Below, piece after piece: positions 54,500 through 64,000 of a stretch of 64,000 bases of DNA. The notes beneath the pieces are model-generated. The model was not told the origin of the DNA. It did no database searches and saw only the letters and a program-made list of their open reading frames with translations. A program made the position numbers and the translations under genes. Each line of letters begins with the position of its first letter. Position 1 is the stretch's first letter. Origin of the DNA: Eubacteriales Family XIII. Incertae Sedis bacterium (lineage in GTDB: Bacteria; Bacillota; Clostridia; Peptostreptococcales; Anaerovoracaceae); NCBI GenBank assembly GCA_031272365.1, contig JAISTX010000059.1:1-64000 (forward strand). The letters are read 5' to 3'.

Positions 54500-56146
54500 A
54501 TGTTTAACAATTGGGACGAAAAACAGGAGGGGGGGTTCGCAACCCCGTTTGAAGAAAAAGAGGCCGCAGCGCCGCCGGAGCCACAGGTGACGCCGGAGCC
54601 CCCGGGTATGCAGCCGAGCTGGGCGCAGCCGGCCTCGCCGATCCCGCCGGCCCCGCCGCAGGCGCCGCAGCCGGAGCCGCAGGCGCAGCAGCCGCAGCCG
54701 CAGCCATATAGCTACGTGACGGCGGCGGCGGGCCCGCAGCCGGCCGCGCCGCAGCCGCAACCGCAGCCGTTCGCGCAGCCGCAGCCGGCCCCGCGGCCGC
54801 AGGCATACACGTACACGCCGCCGCGGGCGGCCGACCCCGACGCGCCGTACACGCAGCCGCAGCAGCGCTACGCGTTTGCGTCGGCGAACCAGGCGCCTGC
54901 GCCTGCGCCAAAGCCGAAGAAAGAGCGGCTCGCGGGCAAAGGCCTGTCCGTTTTCGTCGTCATCGCCGTGATCGCGTGCGCCGCGTCCGGCGTGGGCGGC
55001 GGGCTTCTCGGCGCGCACCTCGCCGGGGGCGGGGCGCAGGGCGGCACGGGGGCCGTGTCCTCCGGCAGCGAGATCACGATCTCGCCGGCCTCCGACATCA
55101 CCGTGACGGAGGCGGTCGCGAAGAAGGTGCTCCCGTCCGTCGTCGGCATCACGTCGTCGGGCACCGTCGTGGGCGAGGACTTCTTCTTCGGCCAGTACGA
55201 GCAGCAGGTGGAAGGCGTCGGCACGGGCATGATCATCGACAAGTCCGGCTACATCCTCACCAATTCCCACGTCGTCATGGACGGCTCGGTGGACACCATC
55301 AAGGTGCTCCTGAACACGGGCGAAGAGGAGGAAGGCAAGGTCATCTGGAACGACAAGAGCCTGGACCTCGCGGTCGTCAAGATCGAGGCGGACGGCCTCG
55401 TGCCCGTCGAGATCGGGAGCTCGAGCGACATCCAGATCGGCTCCTACGTCGCGGCGATCGGCAACCCGCTCGGCCTTGAGTTCAAGAGCAGCATCACGCA
55501 GGGCGTCGTCAGCGGGCTCGACCGCACCATCGAGGTGGCGGACGACACGGGCATGAACGTCGTGAGCATGGAAGGGCTGATCCAGGTGGACGCCGCGATC
55601 AACAGCGGCAACAGCGGCGGCCCGCTGCTCAACAGCCAGGGGCAGGTCATCGGCGTCAACACCGCGAAGGCGAGCGCGGAGGGCATGGGCTTCGCGATCC
55701 CGATTGACACGGCCGCGCCCATTATTGAAAAGGTCATCAACGAGGGCAGCTTCGAGCGGGTCTACATGGGCGTCTCGGCGGTCGACGTGGGCTACGTCAA
55801 GGAAAACTACCCCAACGTGGAGCTGAAGGTGGACCAGGGCGCCTGCCTCACGGCCGTGAACGAGGGGTCGCCGGCGAAGAACGCGGGCCTCAAGGTCACG
55901 GACGTGATCACGGCGGTCGACGGCCAGGAGATCGCCGGGAGCGCCGCCCTCGTGAAGGCGCTGCTCGGCTACAGCGCGGGCGACGTCGTGACCGTGACGT
56001 ACAACCGCGACGGCGAGACCCTCGAGACGAAGGTGACGCTCGCCTCGCAATCGGAGCTCGAGAAGATCGAGCAGGAGACGAACCCGTTCCAAAACGCGCC
56101 CCAGCGGGGCCAAGGCCAACAGGCGCCGAACGGTGAAGGCTGGTGA
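54500..56146 (+). CDS. HtrA/DegP-like S1C serine protease with PDZ domain and Pro/Gln-rich N-terminal region
   Basis: TNSHVVMDGS; DLAVVKIEADGL; INSGNSGGPLLNSQGQVIGVNTAKAS; one TM segment before the protease domain. Confidence 0.93.
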   Translation: MFNNWDEKQEGGFATPFEEKEAAAPPEPQVTPEPPGMQPSWAQPASPIPPAPPQAPQPEPQAQQPQPQPYSYVTAAAGPQPAAPQPQPQPFAQPQPAPRPQAYTYTPPRAADPDAPYTQPQQRYAFASANQAPAPAPKPKKERLAGKGLSVFVVIAVIACAASGVGGGLLGAHLAGGGAQGGTGAVSSGSEITISPASDITVTEAVAKKVLPSVVGITSSGTVVGEDFFFGQYEQQVEGVGTGMIIDKSGYILTNSHVVMDGSVDTIKVLLNTGEEEEGKVIWNDKSLDLAVVKIEADGLVPVEIGSSSDIQIGSYVAAIGNPLGLEFKSSITQGVVSGLDRTIEVADDTGMNVVSMEGLIQVDAAINSGNSGGPLLNSQGQVIGVNTAKASAEGMGFAIPIDTAAPIIEKVINEGSFERVYMGVSAVDVGYVKENYPNVELKVDQGACLTAVNEGSPAKNAGLKVTDVITAVDGQEIAGSAALVKALLGYSAGDVVTVTYNRDGETLETKVTLASQSELEKIEQETNPFQNAPQRGQGQQAPNGEGW

Positions 56147-56160
56147 TACAGGCAGGGTGA

Positions 56161-56189
56161 AAAAAGGGCGGCGCGGAGCCGCCCTTTTT
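56161..56189 (+). terminator. Rho-independent terminator after htrA-like gene
   Basis: aaaAAGGGCGGCgcggaGCCGCCCTTtttc. Confidence 0.85.
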
Positions 56190-56290
56190 CATGTATTTGG
56201 AAATTCTTTACGTGACATTGTGCGGGTAGGTATGGTAGAATAACAACTAAGTATGTATTGGAAGAAAGCAGTTGAGGAAGGAAAGAACGC

Positions 56291-57610
56291 ATGGAAGCCA
56301 GCTTGATCGGCAAAGAAGGGAACAAAATCACATTTACAATCGCTTTCAGTGCGGAGGAATGGGAAAATGCGCTGATAGAGGCGTACAAGAAAAACAAGGG
56401 CGAGTTCCGCATCGACGGGTTCCGTCCCGGCAAGGCACCCAGGAAAATTATTGAAAGGCATTACGGGGAGCACATCTTCGACCAGGAGGCGCTGGAGGGG
56501 CTGCTCCAGGCGCATTACCCGGAGGCGCTGCAGGCGCTGGACATCGACCCGATCGACCGGCCCGAGGCGGACGTGCCGGAGCTGCCGCACGGCGACGGGT
56601 TCACGGTGCGGTTCGCCGTCGAGGTCGCGCCCGAGGTGGAGGTCAAGGGCTACGAGGGCATCGTGATCACGGAGATCGAATACGGCGTCACGGACGCGGA
56701 CGTGGACAAGCAGCTGGAGCAGGCGCAGAGCCGCGGGGCGCGCTTCGTCGACAAGGGCGAAGGGGGCGTGGTGGCGGACGGCGACCTGGTGAACATCGAC
56801 TATGCGGGGACCTTAGGCGGCGTGGCGTTCGAAGGCGGCACGGCGGAGGGGCAGTCCCTGAAAATAGGCTCCGGCGCCTTCATACCGGGCTTCGAGGAGC
56901 AGCTCGTCGGCAAGAAGGCGGGCGAGGAGCTGGACGTGAACGTGACGTTCCCCGAGGAGTACCACGCGGAGGAGCTCGCGGGCAAGGCGGCCGTCTTCCA
57001 CGTGAAGGTCAATGAGGTCAAGGCCGAGGAGAAGCCCGAGCTCAACGACGAGTTTGCGCAGGACATCAGTGAGTTTGACACGCTCGACGAGCTCAAGGCG
57101 GACATCAAGAAAAACCTCGAGGAGCAGGCGGGGCAGCGCGCGGAAGCGGAGATGAAGGACCAGGTCCTAGGGAAGATTTACGAGGCGAACGAGGTGGAGG
57201 TGCCCGACGTGATGGTCGAGGACCGCGTGGACGAGATGGTGCGGGAGTTCGGGCAGAACATGAAGCAGCAGGGCATCGCCCTGGAGCAGTTTTTCCAGAT
57301 CTCGGGGCAGCAGCCCGAGGCGCTGCGGGAGCGCATGAAGGACGACGCGTACCGGCAGGTGAAGATGCGCCTGCTGATCGCGGGCATCGCGCGGCAGGAG
57401 GGCTTCTCCGCGAGCGACGAGGAGGTCGAGGGCGAGCTGGGGAAGATGGCCGAGATGTACGGCATGGAGCCGGAAGGGCTGCGCGACATGCTCGGCGACT
57501 ACCAGGTGCGCTTGCTGCGGGAGGACATCAAGAACCGGAAGGCAGTGGACTATGTTTATGAAAACGCGGTGGCGACGCCAGCCCCCGCGCAGGAGGAGGC
57601 GCAATCATGA
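56291..57610 (+). CDS. tig: Trigger factor
   Basis: [33 protein letters not shown]-like domain. Confidence 0.94.
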   Translation: MEASLIGKEGNKITFTIAFSAEEWENALIEAYKKNKGEFRIDGFRPGKAPRKIIERHYGEHIFDQEALEGLLQAHYPEALQALDIDPIDRPEADVPELPHGDGFTVRFAVEVAPEVEVKGYEGIVITEIEYGVTDADVDKQLEQAQSRGARFVDKGEGGVVADGDLVNIDYAGTLGGVAFEGGTAEGQSLKIGSGAFIPGFEEQLVGKKAGEELDVNVTFPEEYHAEELAGKAAVFHVKVNEVKAEEKPELNDEFAQDISEFDTLDELKADIKKNLEEQAGQRAEAEMKDQVLGKIYEANEVEVPDVMVEDRVDEMVREFGQNMKQQGIALEQFFQISGQQPEALRERMKDDAYRQVKMRLLIAGIARQEGFSASDEEVEGELGKMAEMYGMEPEGLRDMLGDYQVRLLREDIKNRKAVDYVYENAVATPAPAQEEAQS

Positions 57611-58215
57611 AATCGTATCTTGTCCCCACAGTCATCGAATCGACCGGGCACGGCGAGCGCGCGTTTGACATCTATTCGCGGCTGCTCAAAGACCGCATCG
57701 TCATCCTCGGCGAGGAGGTCAACGAGCACACGGCCGGGCTCGTGGTCGCGCAGCTGCTGTTCCTCGAAGCGGAGGACAGCGACAAGGACATCAGCCTGTA
57801 CATCAACAGCCCCGGCGGAAGTGTTTCCGCAGGGCTCGCGATTTATGATACAATGCAATATATCCGTTCGGATGTGAGTACGATCTGCCTCGGCATGGCG
57901 GCGTCGATGGGCGCCTTCCTGCTGGCGGCGGGCGCGAAAGGCAAGCGCTATGTCTTGCCGAACGCGGAGATCATGATTCACCAACCGATGGGGGGTGCGC
58001 AGGGCCAGGCGACGGATATCCAGATCGCCGCAGAGCATATCGTGAAAACGAAGGAAAGGCTCAACCGCATCCTCGCGGAGCGTACGGGGCAGGCTTACGA
58101 TCGCGTCGCCGTGGACACGGAGCGCGACAATTGGATGACGGCGGAGGAAGCCGCGGCATACGGGCTCGTTGACAAGGTGATCGCGTCCCATGCCGTGGCG
58201 GGTGAGAAGAAGTAA
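57607..58215 (+). CDS. clpP: ATP-dependent Clp protease proteolytic subunit
   Basis: [53 protein letters not shown]. Confidence 0.97.
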   Translation: MKSYLVPTVIESTGHGERAFDIYSRLLKDRIVILGEEVNEHTAGLVVAQLLFLEAEDSDKDISLYINSPGGSVSAGLAIYDTMQYIRSDVSTICLGMAASMGAFLLAAGAKGKRYVLPNAEIMIHQPMGGAQGQATDIQIAAEHIVKTKERLNRILAERTGQAYDRVAVDTERDNWMTAEEAAAYGLVDKVIASHAVAGEKK

Positions 58216-58231
58216 GACCGGGAGACGGAAC

Positions 58232-59542
58232 ATGAGTCAATACGAAGACAGGAAACAACTGAGATGCTCGTTCTGCGGGAAGACGCAGGACGAGGTGAAG
58301 CGGCTGATCGCGGGCCCGAGCGTCTACATCTGCAACGACTGCATCGAGCTATGCATGGAGATCCTCCGGGAGGAGGAGGAGCAGTTCGCGCGCGAGAACC
58401 GCGTGTACGGCGGCGACCCCGGCAAGCTCTACGTGCCGAAGCCGCAGGAGATCTACGACGCGCTGTCCGACTACGTGATCGGGCAGGAGGACGCGAAGAA
58501 GGTGCTCTCCGTCGCGGTGTACAACCACTACAAACGCATCAACTACACGGGCGCGTACGATTCGGACGGCGTCGAGATCCAAAAGAGCAACATCGTGATG
58601 ATCGGGCCGACGGGCTCCGGCAAGACGCTGCTCGCCCAGACGCTCGCGAAGATCTTCAACGTGCCGTTTGCCATCGCGGACGCGACGGCGCTCACGGAGG
58701 CCGGCTACGTCGGCGAGGACGTGGAGAACATCCTGCTCAAGCTCATCCAGGCGGCCGACGGCGACATCGCGAAGGCGCAGAAGGGCATCATCTACGTCGA
58801 CGAGATCGACAAGATATCGCGCAAAGGCGACAACGTCTCGATCACGCGCGACGTGTCCGGCGAGGGCGTGCAGCAGGCGCTTTTGAAAATCATCGAGGGC
58901 ACGGTGGCCAACGTGCCGCCGCAGGGCGGGCGCAAGCACCCGCACCAGGAGTTCATCCCCTTCGACACGACGAACGTGCTGTTCATCTGCGGCGGGGCCT
59001 TCGACGGCCTCGACAAGATCATCCTGCGCCGCATCGGCGAGAAGACGATCGGCTTCAACAGCGAGGTGAAGGCGACGCGGGAGGAGGCGGCGGACATCCT
59101 GCGCAAGCTGCAGTCCGAGGACCTGCTCAAATACGGGCTCATCCCCGAGTTCGTCGGGCGGCTGCCCGTGACCTGCACGCTGCAGGAGCTCGATTCGGAC
59201 GCGCTCGTGCGCATCATCACGGAGCCGAAAAATTCCCTGCTCAAGCAGTACCGGAAGCTGTTCAAGCTCGACGGCGTCGACCTGGAGATCGAGGAGGACG
59301 CGATCCGCAAGATCGCGGAGAAGGCCATCACGCGCAAGACGGGCGCGCGCGGGCTCCGGAGCATCTTCGAGCACACGATGACCGACGTCATGTTCGAGAT
59401 CCCGTCGCGGCCGGACATCAAGCGCGTCGTGATCACGGAGGCCGCGATCGAGAAGGACACCGGCCCGACGCTCGTGCTTTCCGACAACAAGAAGCAGGTC
59501 AAGAAGGCTGCGCCGGTCCCGGAGAAGCAGAGCGTATCGTAA
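58232..59542 (+). CDS. clpX: Clp protease ATP-binding subunit ClpX
   Basis: [46 protein letters not shown]. Confidence 0.97.
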   Translation: MSQYEDRKQLRCSFCGKTQDEVKRLIAGPSVYICNDCIELCMEILREEEEQFARENRVYGGDPGKLYVPKPQEIYDALSDYVIGQEDAKKVLSVAVYNHYKRINYTGAYDSDGVEIQKSNIVMIGPTGSGKTLLAQTLAKIFNVPFAIADATALTEAGYVGEDVENILLKLIQAADGDIAKAQKGIIYVDEIDKISRKGDNVSITRDVSGEGVQQALLKIIEGTVANVPPQGGRKHPHQEFIPFDTTNVLFICGGAFDGLDKIILRRIGEKTIGFNSEVKATREEAADILRKLQSEDLLKYGLIPEFVGRLPVTCTLQELDSDALVRIITEPKNSLLKQYRKLFKLDGVDLEIEEDAIRKIAEKAITRKTGARGLRSIFEHTMTDVMFEIPSRPDIKRVVITEAAIEKDTGPTLVLSDNKKQVKKAAPVPEKQSVS

Positions 59543-61933
59543 ATGTCTGAAGAAGCACAAACGTACTGGCGCGAAGGGAGGCAGGCGGCGATGCCCGTGA
59601 TCCCCTTGCGCGGGCTTACGGCATTCCCCAATATGGTTTTCCACTTCGACGTGGGCAGGGAGAAGTCCGTCAACGCGCTGGAAAAGGCGATGATGAGCGG
59701 GCAGTCCGTCTTCCTCGTGAGCCAGCGGAACGCGGACACGGAGCTGCCGACGCCGGACGACTACTACCAGATCGGCACCGTGGCGAAGATCAAGCAGATG
59801 CTGAAGCTGCCGGGCGACTCGATCCGCGTGCTCGTCGAGGGGCAGTGCCGCGGGAAGATCGTCGAGGCGATCACGGAGATCCCCTACATCGAGGCGCTCG
59901 TCATGGAGATCGACGAGGCCGAGCCGTACGAGGCGCCGCCGAAGGTGGAGGCCCTTTCCCGGGTGCTGCTGGACGCGTTCGACGAATACCTCTCGGTCAA
60001 CCAGAAGCTGCCGGGCGACCTGATCTCGTCCGTGGAGTCCATCGAGCACCCCGGGCGCATGGCGGACACGATCGCCTCCCATATGGATTTCAAGACGGAT
60101 TCGAAGCAGAAGATCCTGGAGGCGTTCGCCCTCGAGGACCGGCTGGAGATCCTCGAGCAGATGATCGTGAAGGAGACCGAGATCGAGCGCATCGAGCAGG
60201 ACATCGGCAAGAAGGTCCGCTCGAAGATCAACCAAAACCAAAAGGAATACTACCTCCGCGAGCAGCTCCGCACGATCCAGCAGGAGCTCGGCGAGGGGGA
60301 GTCCCCGGAGAACGAGTCGCATGACTTCCTCAAGAAGCTCGGCAAGCTGAAGCTGGACAAAAAGATCCACGAGAAGGTCGAGAAGGAGATCAAGCGCCTT
60401 GCGAAGATGCAGCCGGGCAGCGCGGAGGCGACGGTCATCCGCTCCTACGTGGACTGGGTGTTTGACCTCCCGTGGAACGTGTACTCCGCGAAGGCCATAG
60501 ACATCAAGGCGGCGCAGAAGCAGCTGGACGACGACCACTACGGCCTCGACAAGGTCAAGGAGCGCATCCTCGAGTACATGTCGGTGATGGAGCTCGCGCC
60601 GGGCCTGAAGGCGCCGATCCTGTGCCTCGTGGGGCCGCCGGGCGTCGGCAAGACGTCGATCGCGAAGTCCATCGCGACGGCGATGGGGCGCTCGTTCGTG
60701 CGGATGAGCCTGGGCGGCGTCCGCGACGAGGCGGAGATCCGCGGGCACCGGCGCACCTACATCGGCTCGATCCCGGGCCGCATCATCAACGGCATGAAGG
60801 AAGCGAAGACGATGGACCCCGTCTTCCTGTTCGACGAGATAGACAAGATCGGCAACGACTTCCGGGGCGACCCGGCGTCGGCGCTGCTGGAGGTGCTCGA
60901 CCCGGAGCAAAACAAGGAGTTCACGGACCACTACCTGGAGTTCCCGTTCGACCTGTCGAAGGTGTTCTTCATCACGACGGCGAACACGACGGACACGATC
61001 CCCAGGCCCCTGCTGGACCGCATGGAGCTCATCGAGGTGTCGGGGTACACGGAGCAGGAGAAGGTGAAAATCGCCGAGCGGTACCTCGTGCCGAAGCAGT
61101 TTGCGGAGCACGGGCTCACGAAGGAGATGCTGTCCATCTCGACGCCCGCGATCCACGACATCATCGGCTACTACACGCGGGAGTCGGGCGTGCGCAACCT
61201 GGAGCGCCGCATCGCCGGCATCTGCCGGAAATCGGCGCGCCGCATCGTCGAGGAGAAGGTGAAAAGGGTGCTCGTGCGCCCGGGCAACCTGGAAAAATAC
61301 CTCGGCAAGCGGATCTACCGCTTCGACATCGTGGAGAACCAGTCGCTCGTCGGCGTGACGACGGGGCTGGCGTGGACGGCGGTCGGCGGGACGACGCTGT
61401 CCATCGAGACCTCGGCGGTCGCGGGCAAGGGCGGCGTGGTGCTGACCGGGCAGCTCGGCGACGTGATGAAGGAAAGCGCGCGCGCGGGCATCAGCTACAT
61501 CCGCAAGATCGCCAAGGACGTGGGCGTGGCGGAAAACTTCTACGACAAATACGACATCCACGTGCACATCCCCGAGGGGGCGACGCCGAAGGACGGGCCC
61601 TCCGCCGGGGTGACGATGTGCCTCGCGACGCTCTCGACCCTGACCAAGATCCCCGCGCGCCAGGACGTGGCGATGACGGGCGAGATCACCCTCCTCGGCA
61701 AAGTGCTGCCGGTCGGCGGCATCCGCGAGAAGGTGCTCGCGGCGCACCGCGCGGGCATCCGCAAGGTGCTGCTCCCGCGCGAGAACGAGCGCGACCTCGA
61801 GGAGATCCCCGAGGAGGTGCGCAAGGTGATGGGCTTCGAGCTGCTCGACCACGTCAACGACGCGATCCCCTTTGTGCTGACGAAGAAGCCCCGGGCGCGG
61901 AAAAAGCAGGAAACTTCAAGCAGAAAACATTGA
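59543..61933 (+). CDS. lon: Endopeptidase La
   Basis: [29 protein letters not shown] catalytic Ser region. Confidence 0.97.
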   Translation: MSEEAQTYWREGRQAAMPVIPLRGLTAFPNMVFHFDVGREKSVNALEKAMMSGQSVFLVSQRNADTELPTPDDYYQIGTVAKIKQMLKLPGDSIRVLVEGQCRGKIVEAITEIPYIEALVMEIDEAEPYEAPPKVEALSRVLLDAFDEYLSVNQKLPGDLISSVESIEHPGRMADTIASHMDFKTDSKQKILEAFALEDRLEILEQMIVKETEIERIEQDIGKKVRSKINQNQKEYYLREQLRTIQQELGEGESPENESHDFLKKLGKLKLDKKIHEKVEKEIKRLAKMQPGSAEATVIRSYVDWVFDLPWNVYSAKAIDIKAAQKQLDDDHYGLDKVKERILEYMSVMELAPGLKAPILCLVGPPGVGKTSIAKSIATAMGRSFVRMSLGGVRDEAEIRGHRRTYIGSIPGRIINGMKEAKTMDPVFLFDEIDKIGNDFRGDPASALLEVLDPEQNKEFTDHYLEFPFDLSKVFFITTANTTDTIPRPLLDRMELIEVSGYTEQEKVKIAERYLVPKQFAEHGLTKEMLSISTPAIHDIIGYYTRESGVRNLERRIAGICRKSARRIVEEKVKRVLVRPGNLEKYLGKRIYRFDIVENQSLVGVTTGLAWTAVGGTTLSIETSAVAGKGGVVLTGQLGDVMKESARAGISYIRKIAKDVGVAENFYDKYDIHVHIPEGATPKDGPSAGVTMCLATLSTLTKIPARQDVAMTGEITLLGKVLPVGGIREKVLAAHRAGIRKVLLPRENERDLEEIPEEVRKVMGFELLDHVNDAIPFVLTKKPRARKKQETSSRKH

Positions 61934-61943
61934 TATACGGAAA

Positions 61944-61992
61944 AGTGATATTTTCGTCAGATATTTGTTAGTATATTATAACAAATATCACT
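61944..61992. promoter_or_regulatory. Nested overlapping inverted repeats upstream of luxR-type gene
   Basis: AGTGATATTT (61944-61953)/AAATATCACT (61983-61992) and ATATTTGTTA (61961-61970)/TAACAAATAT (61979-61988), both perfect. Confidence 0.75.
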
Positions 61993-62023
61993 TATAATAT
62001 AATTGCTTGGAGAGGTGAATAAG

Positions 62024-64000
62024 TTGGGAAAAACGAAACAAACAGACGCTAATTTTTCTCGCCTTTCTTTCAGCGGTGCGATCATGCAACGATCCCGCAT
62101 CGACAGATTGTTGGAAAGAGCGATCCACAAGCAAGTGACCTCCATCGTCGCTGGCCCCGGCTACGGGAAGACATTCGCCGTGTATTCCTTCCTGCGGAGC
62201 ACCGATGTGGTCACGACGTGGATCCAGCTCACGGATGCGGACAACAGCCCGATTTTTTTCTGGGAAACCTACTGCAACGCCGTCGCCCCGATCAACCCCG
62301 AGTATGCCGCGAAACTGGCCGCGATCGGCTTCCCGGGCTCGGAAGAGCGTTTCGCGCGCGTGGAGGAGCTCGTCCGGGACACGCTGAAGCCGCGCTTCAA
62401 CTACGTGATGGTCCTGGACGACCTGCACCTGATCCATGACGAAAAGGTCCTGCAGTTTTTCATGCGCATCGCCGTGCGCATGATCCCGGGCGTGTCGTTC
62501 ATCTTCATCTCGCGCGAGGAGGTCATCACGCCCTACGACTTGGACCTTGGGGACGATGACTTTTGCAAGATCGAGGAAAGCGACCTCGTGTTCACGAAAA
62601 ACGAGGTGGCGGAGTACCTGGACATGCTGCACATCGAGGTGACGCCGACGCTCGTGGACGATATCATGTCCTCCACGGAGGGCCTGTCGTACCTCGTGAA
62701 CCTGGCGGGGCGGCTGCTCACCAAGAACCCCGAGGGGCGCGGCTACATCAAAAACTCGATCAAGAACAACACCACGCGCCAGATCAGCGACCAGTTCTAC
62801 GAGGAGCTGCCCGTGGAGATCAAGCGCTTCCTCATCAAGCTCTCCTTCATCGAGCACCTGTCGGAGGACTTCATCAGCTCGATCCCGGACGGGCGCGCTT
62901 TCATGACGGAAACGATGCGCCGGACCTCGCTGGTCCGCTACGACTCCTATATGGGCACCTACCACATCCACCACCTTTTCCTCGATTTCCTGAGGAGCCG
63001 GCAGAACCTGCTCACAGAGGAGGAGAAAGACGCGGTCTACGCGGCAGCGGCGGATTGGTGCTCGCACAACGGCTTCAACCTCGAGGCCATCGGTTATTTG
63101 AAGAAGTGCGGCGACTACAAGGCGATCCTGGACATCGTCGCCGCCATGGAGCTCGACATCGACTTCCACGCGGCCGCTTTCCTGCTGAAGATCTTCGAGG
63201 GCGCCCCGGACGCCTTCTTCGAGGAGAACCCCGCCGCGTGCGTCCTGTACACGCGCATCCTCCTCGCGCTCGGGCGGTTCGACGACTGCGAGGCGGTGCT
63301 CAGGCATTTCGTCTCCGAGCTGGAGCGGGGCGTGGTGACGCCGCCCGCCGCCCGCGCCCTCATGGGGCTGTACAACAACCTCGGCTTCCTTGGCATCCTG
63401 CAATGCTCGGAGACGGGCGACTACGGCTTTTCCGAGTGCTTCGAGAAGGCCTACGGCTATATGGACGCGAGCAACTACCTCGCGACCGGGCCGGCGGTGG
63501 ACTCGGCGATCTGCCCCTACGCCTGCCTGATCGGCAAGAGCGAGGCGGGGGAGCCGGAGCGGTTCATCGAGGCGGTCGATCAGGTGGTGCATTTCGGCTA
63601 CCACACGATGAACGGCAGCCTGTACGGGTCGGACGACCTGACGCGCGCGGAGGTCGCGTATTTCCGCGGCGACATGCAGGACTGCGAGCGGTACGGCATG
63701 ACCGCGACGTTCAAGGCGCGCGAGAAGGGGCAGTCGGAGATCGAAAACCGGGCGCTGCTCTACCTGCTGCGCATGAACCTGTACCAGGGGAAATACCCGA
63801 GGATCATGGAGATCCTCGGCCAGATCGACGAGGTCCTGGAGCGCTCGAATTCCCCGAACAAATACGTGCTGAACGAGATCGCGAAGAGCTGGTTCTACGC
63901 GTCGATCGAGGAGCGCGAGGGCGTGGCGAGCTGGGTGAAGAGCGACTTCATGAGCGGCGAGGCGGAGGCGTACGTGATGGGGCTCGCGGACATCGCGAAA
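62024..64000 (+). CDS. LuxR/MalT-like ATP-dependent transcriptional regulator, 3' truncated by window edge
   Basis: TTG start after GGAGAGG; Walker A VAGPGYGKTFAVYSFL, Walker B VMVLDDLHLI; frame open to the window end, so absent from the ORF list. Confidence 0.8.
   Translation, partial: MGKTKQTDANFSRLSFSGAIMQRSRIDRLLERAIHKQVTSIVAGPGYGKTFAVYSFLRSTDVVTTWIQLTDADNSPIFFWETYCNAVAPINPEYAAKLAAIGFPGSEERFARVEELVRDTLKPRFNYVMVLDDLHLIHDEKVLQFFMRIAVRMIPGVSFIFISREEVITPYDLDLGDDDFCKIEESDLVFTKNEVAEYLDMLHIEVTPTLVDDIMSSTEGLSYLVNLAGRLLTKNPEGRGYIKNSIKNNTTRQISDQFYEELPVEIKRFLIKLSFIEHLSEDFISSIPDGRAFMTETMRRTSLVRYDSYMGTYHIHHLFLDFLRSRQNLLTEEEKDAVYAAAADWCSHNGFNLEAIGYLKKCGDYKAILDIVAAMELDIDFHAAAFLLKIFEGAPDAFFEENPAACVLYTRILLALGRFDDCEAVLRHFVSELERGVVTPPAARALMGLYNNLGFLGILQCSETGDYGFSECFEKAYGYMDASNYLATGPAVDSAICPYACLIGKSEAGEPERFIEAVDQVVHFGYHTMNGSLYGSDDLTRAEVAYFRGDMQDCERYGMTATFKAREKGQSEIENRALLYLLRMNLYQGKYPRIMEILGQIDEVLERSNSPNKYVLNEIAKSWFYASIEEREGVASWVKSDFMSGEAEAYVMGLADIAK

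Noticed and set aside
58349-61852. 1167-aa minus-strand ORF
   Set aside because: Antisense shadow of clpX and lon.

Overview
High-GC bacterial chromosome segment. Gene content (SpoVG, AbrB, TmcAL/YlbM, RqcH, RicT, rpmB-asp23-recG order) suggests an anaerobic Bacillota/Clostridia-type organism (inference). Most of the window is dense housekeeping sequence, mainly on the + strand: rpmB-asp23-recG-rsmD-coaD-tmcAL; phoH-ybeY-era-recO-DUF4342-glyQS-holB-ricT; murA/spoVG/murC/glmU(C-terminal half)/prs/pth/mfd; cheA-cheR; nifJ; htrA; tig-clpP-clpX-lon. Accessory content: a homogenised TPR gene cut by the left edge; an ASCH protein next to an MmeI-like single-chain restriction-modification enzyme that is translationally coupled to rqcH; a possible molybdate/tungstate-type ABC importer with a MoeA-like protein behind acyl-CoA dehydrogenase and MarR; an ArsR-LuxE-LuxC fatty-acyl reductase cassette without luciferase; a DUF433 antitoxin with a toxin remnant; a BvgS-like hybrid kinase; and a LuxR/MalT-like regulator cut by the right edge. 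The most interesting signals not explained by the gene list are: (i) a 143-bp element made of two 61-bp hairpins, present upstream of both rpmB and rpsU; (ii) several genes with an extended -10 box 6-8 nt upstream of ATG and no Shine-Dalgarno sequence, i.e. likely leaderless mRNAs; (iii) short palindromic repeats that have entered coding sequences, including seven copies forming the CheA linker; (iv) a GlmU reduced to its acetyltransferase half beside AT-rich tandem repeats; (v) an inverted copy of the tRNA-Ser 3' end directly downstream of that gene. All calls come from reading the sequence and supplied translations; no searches were run.
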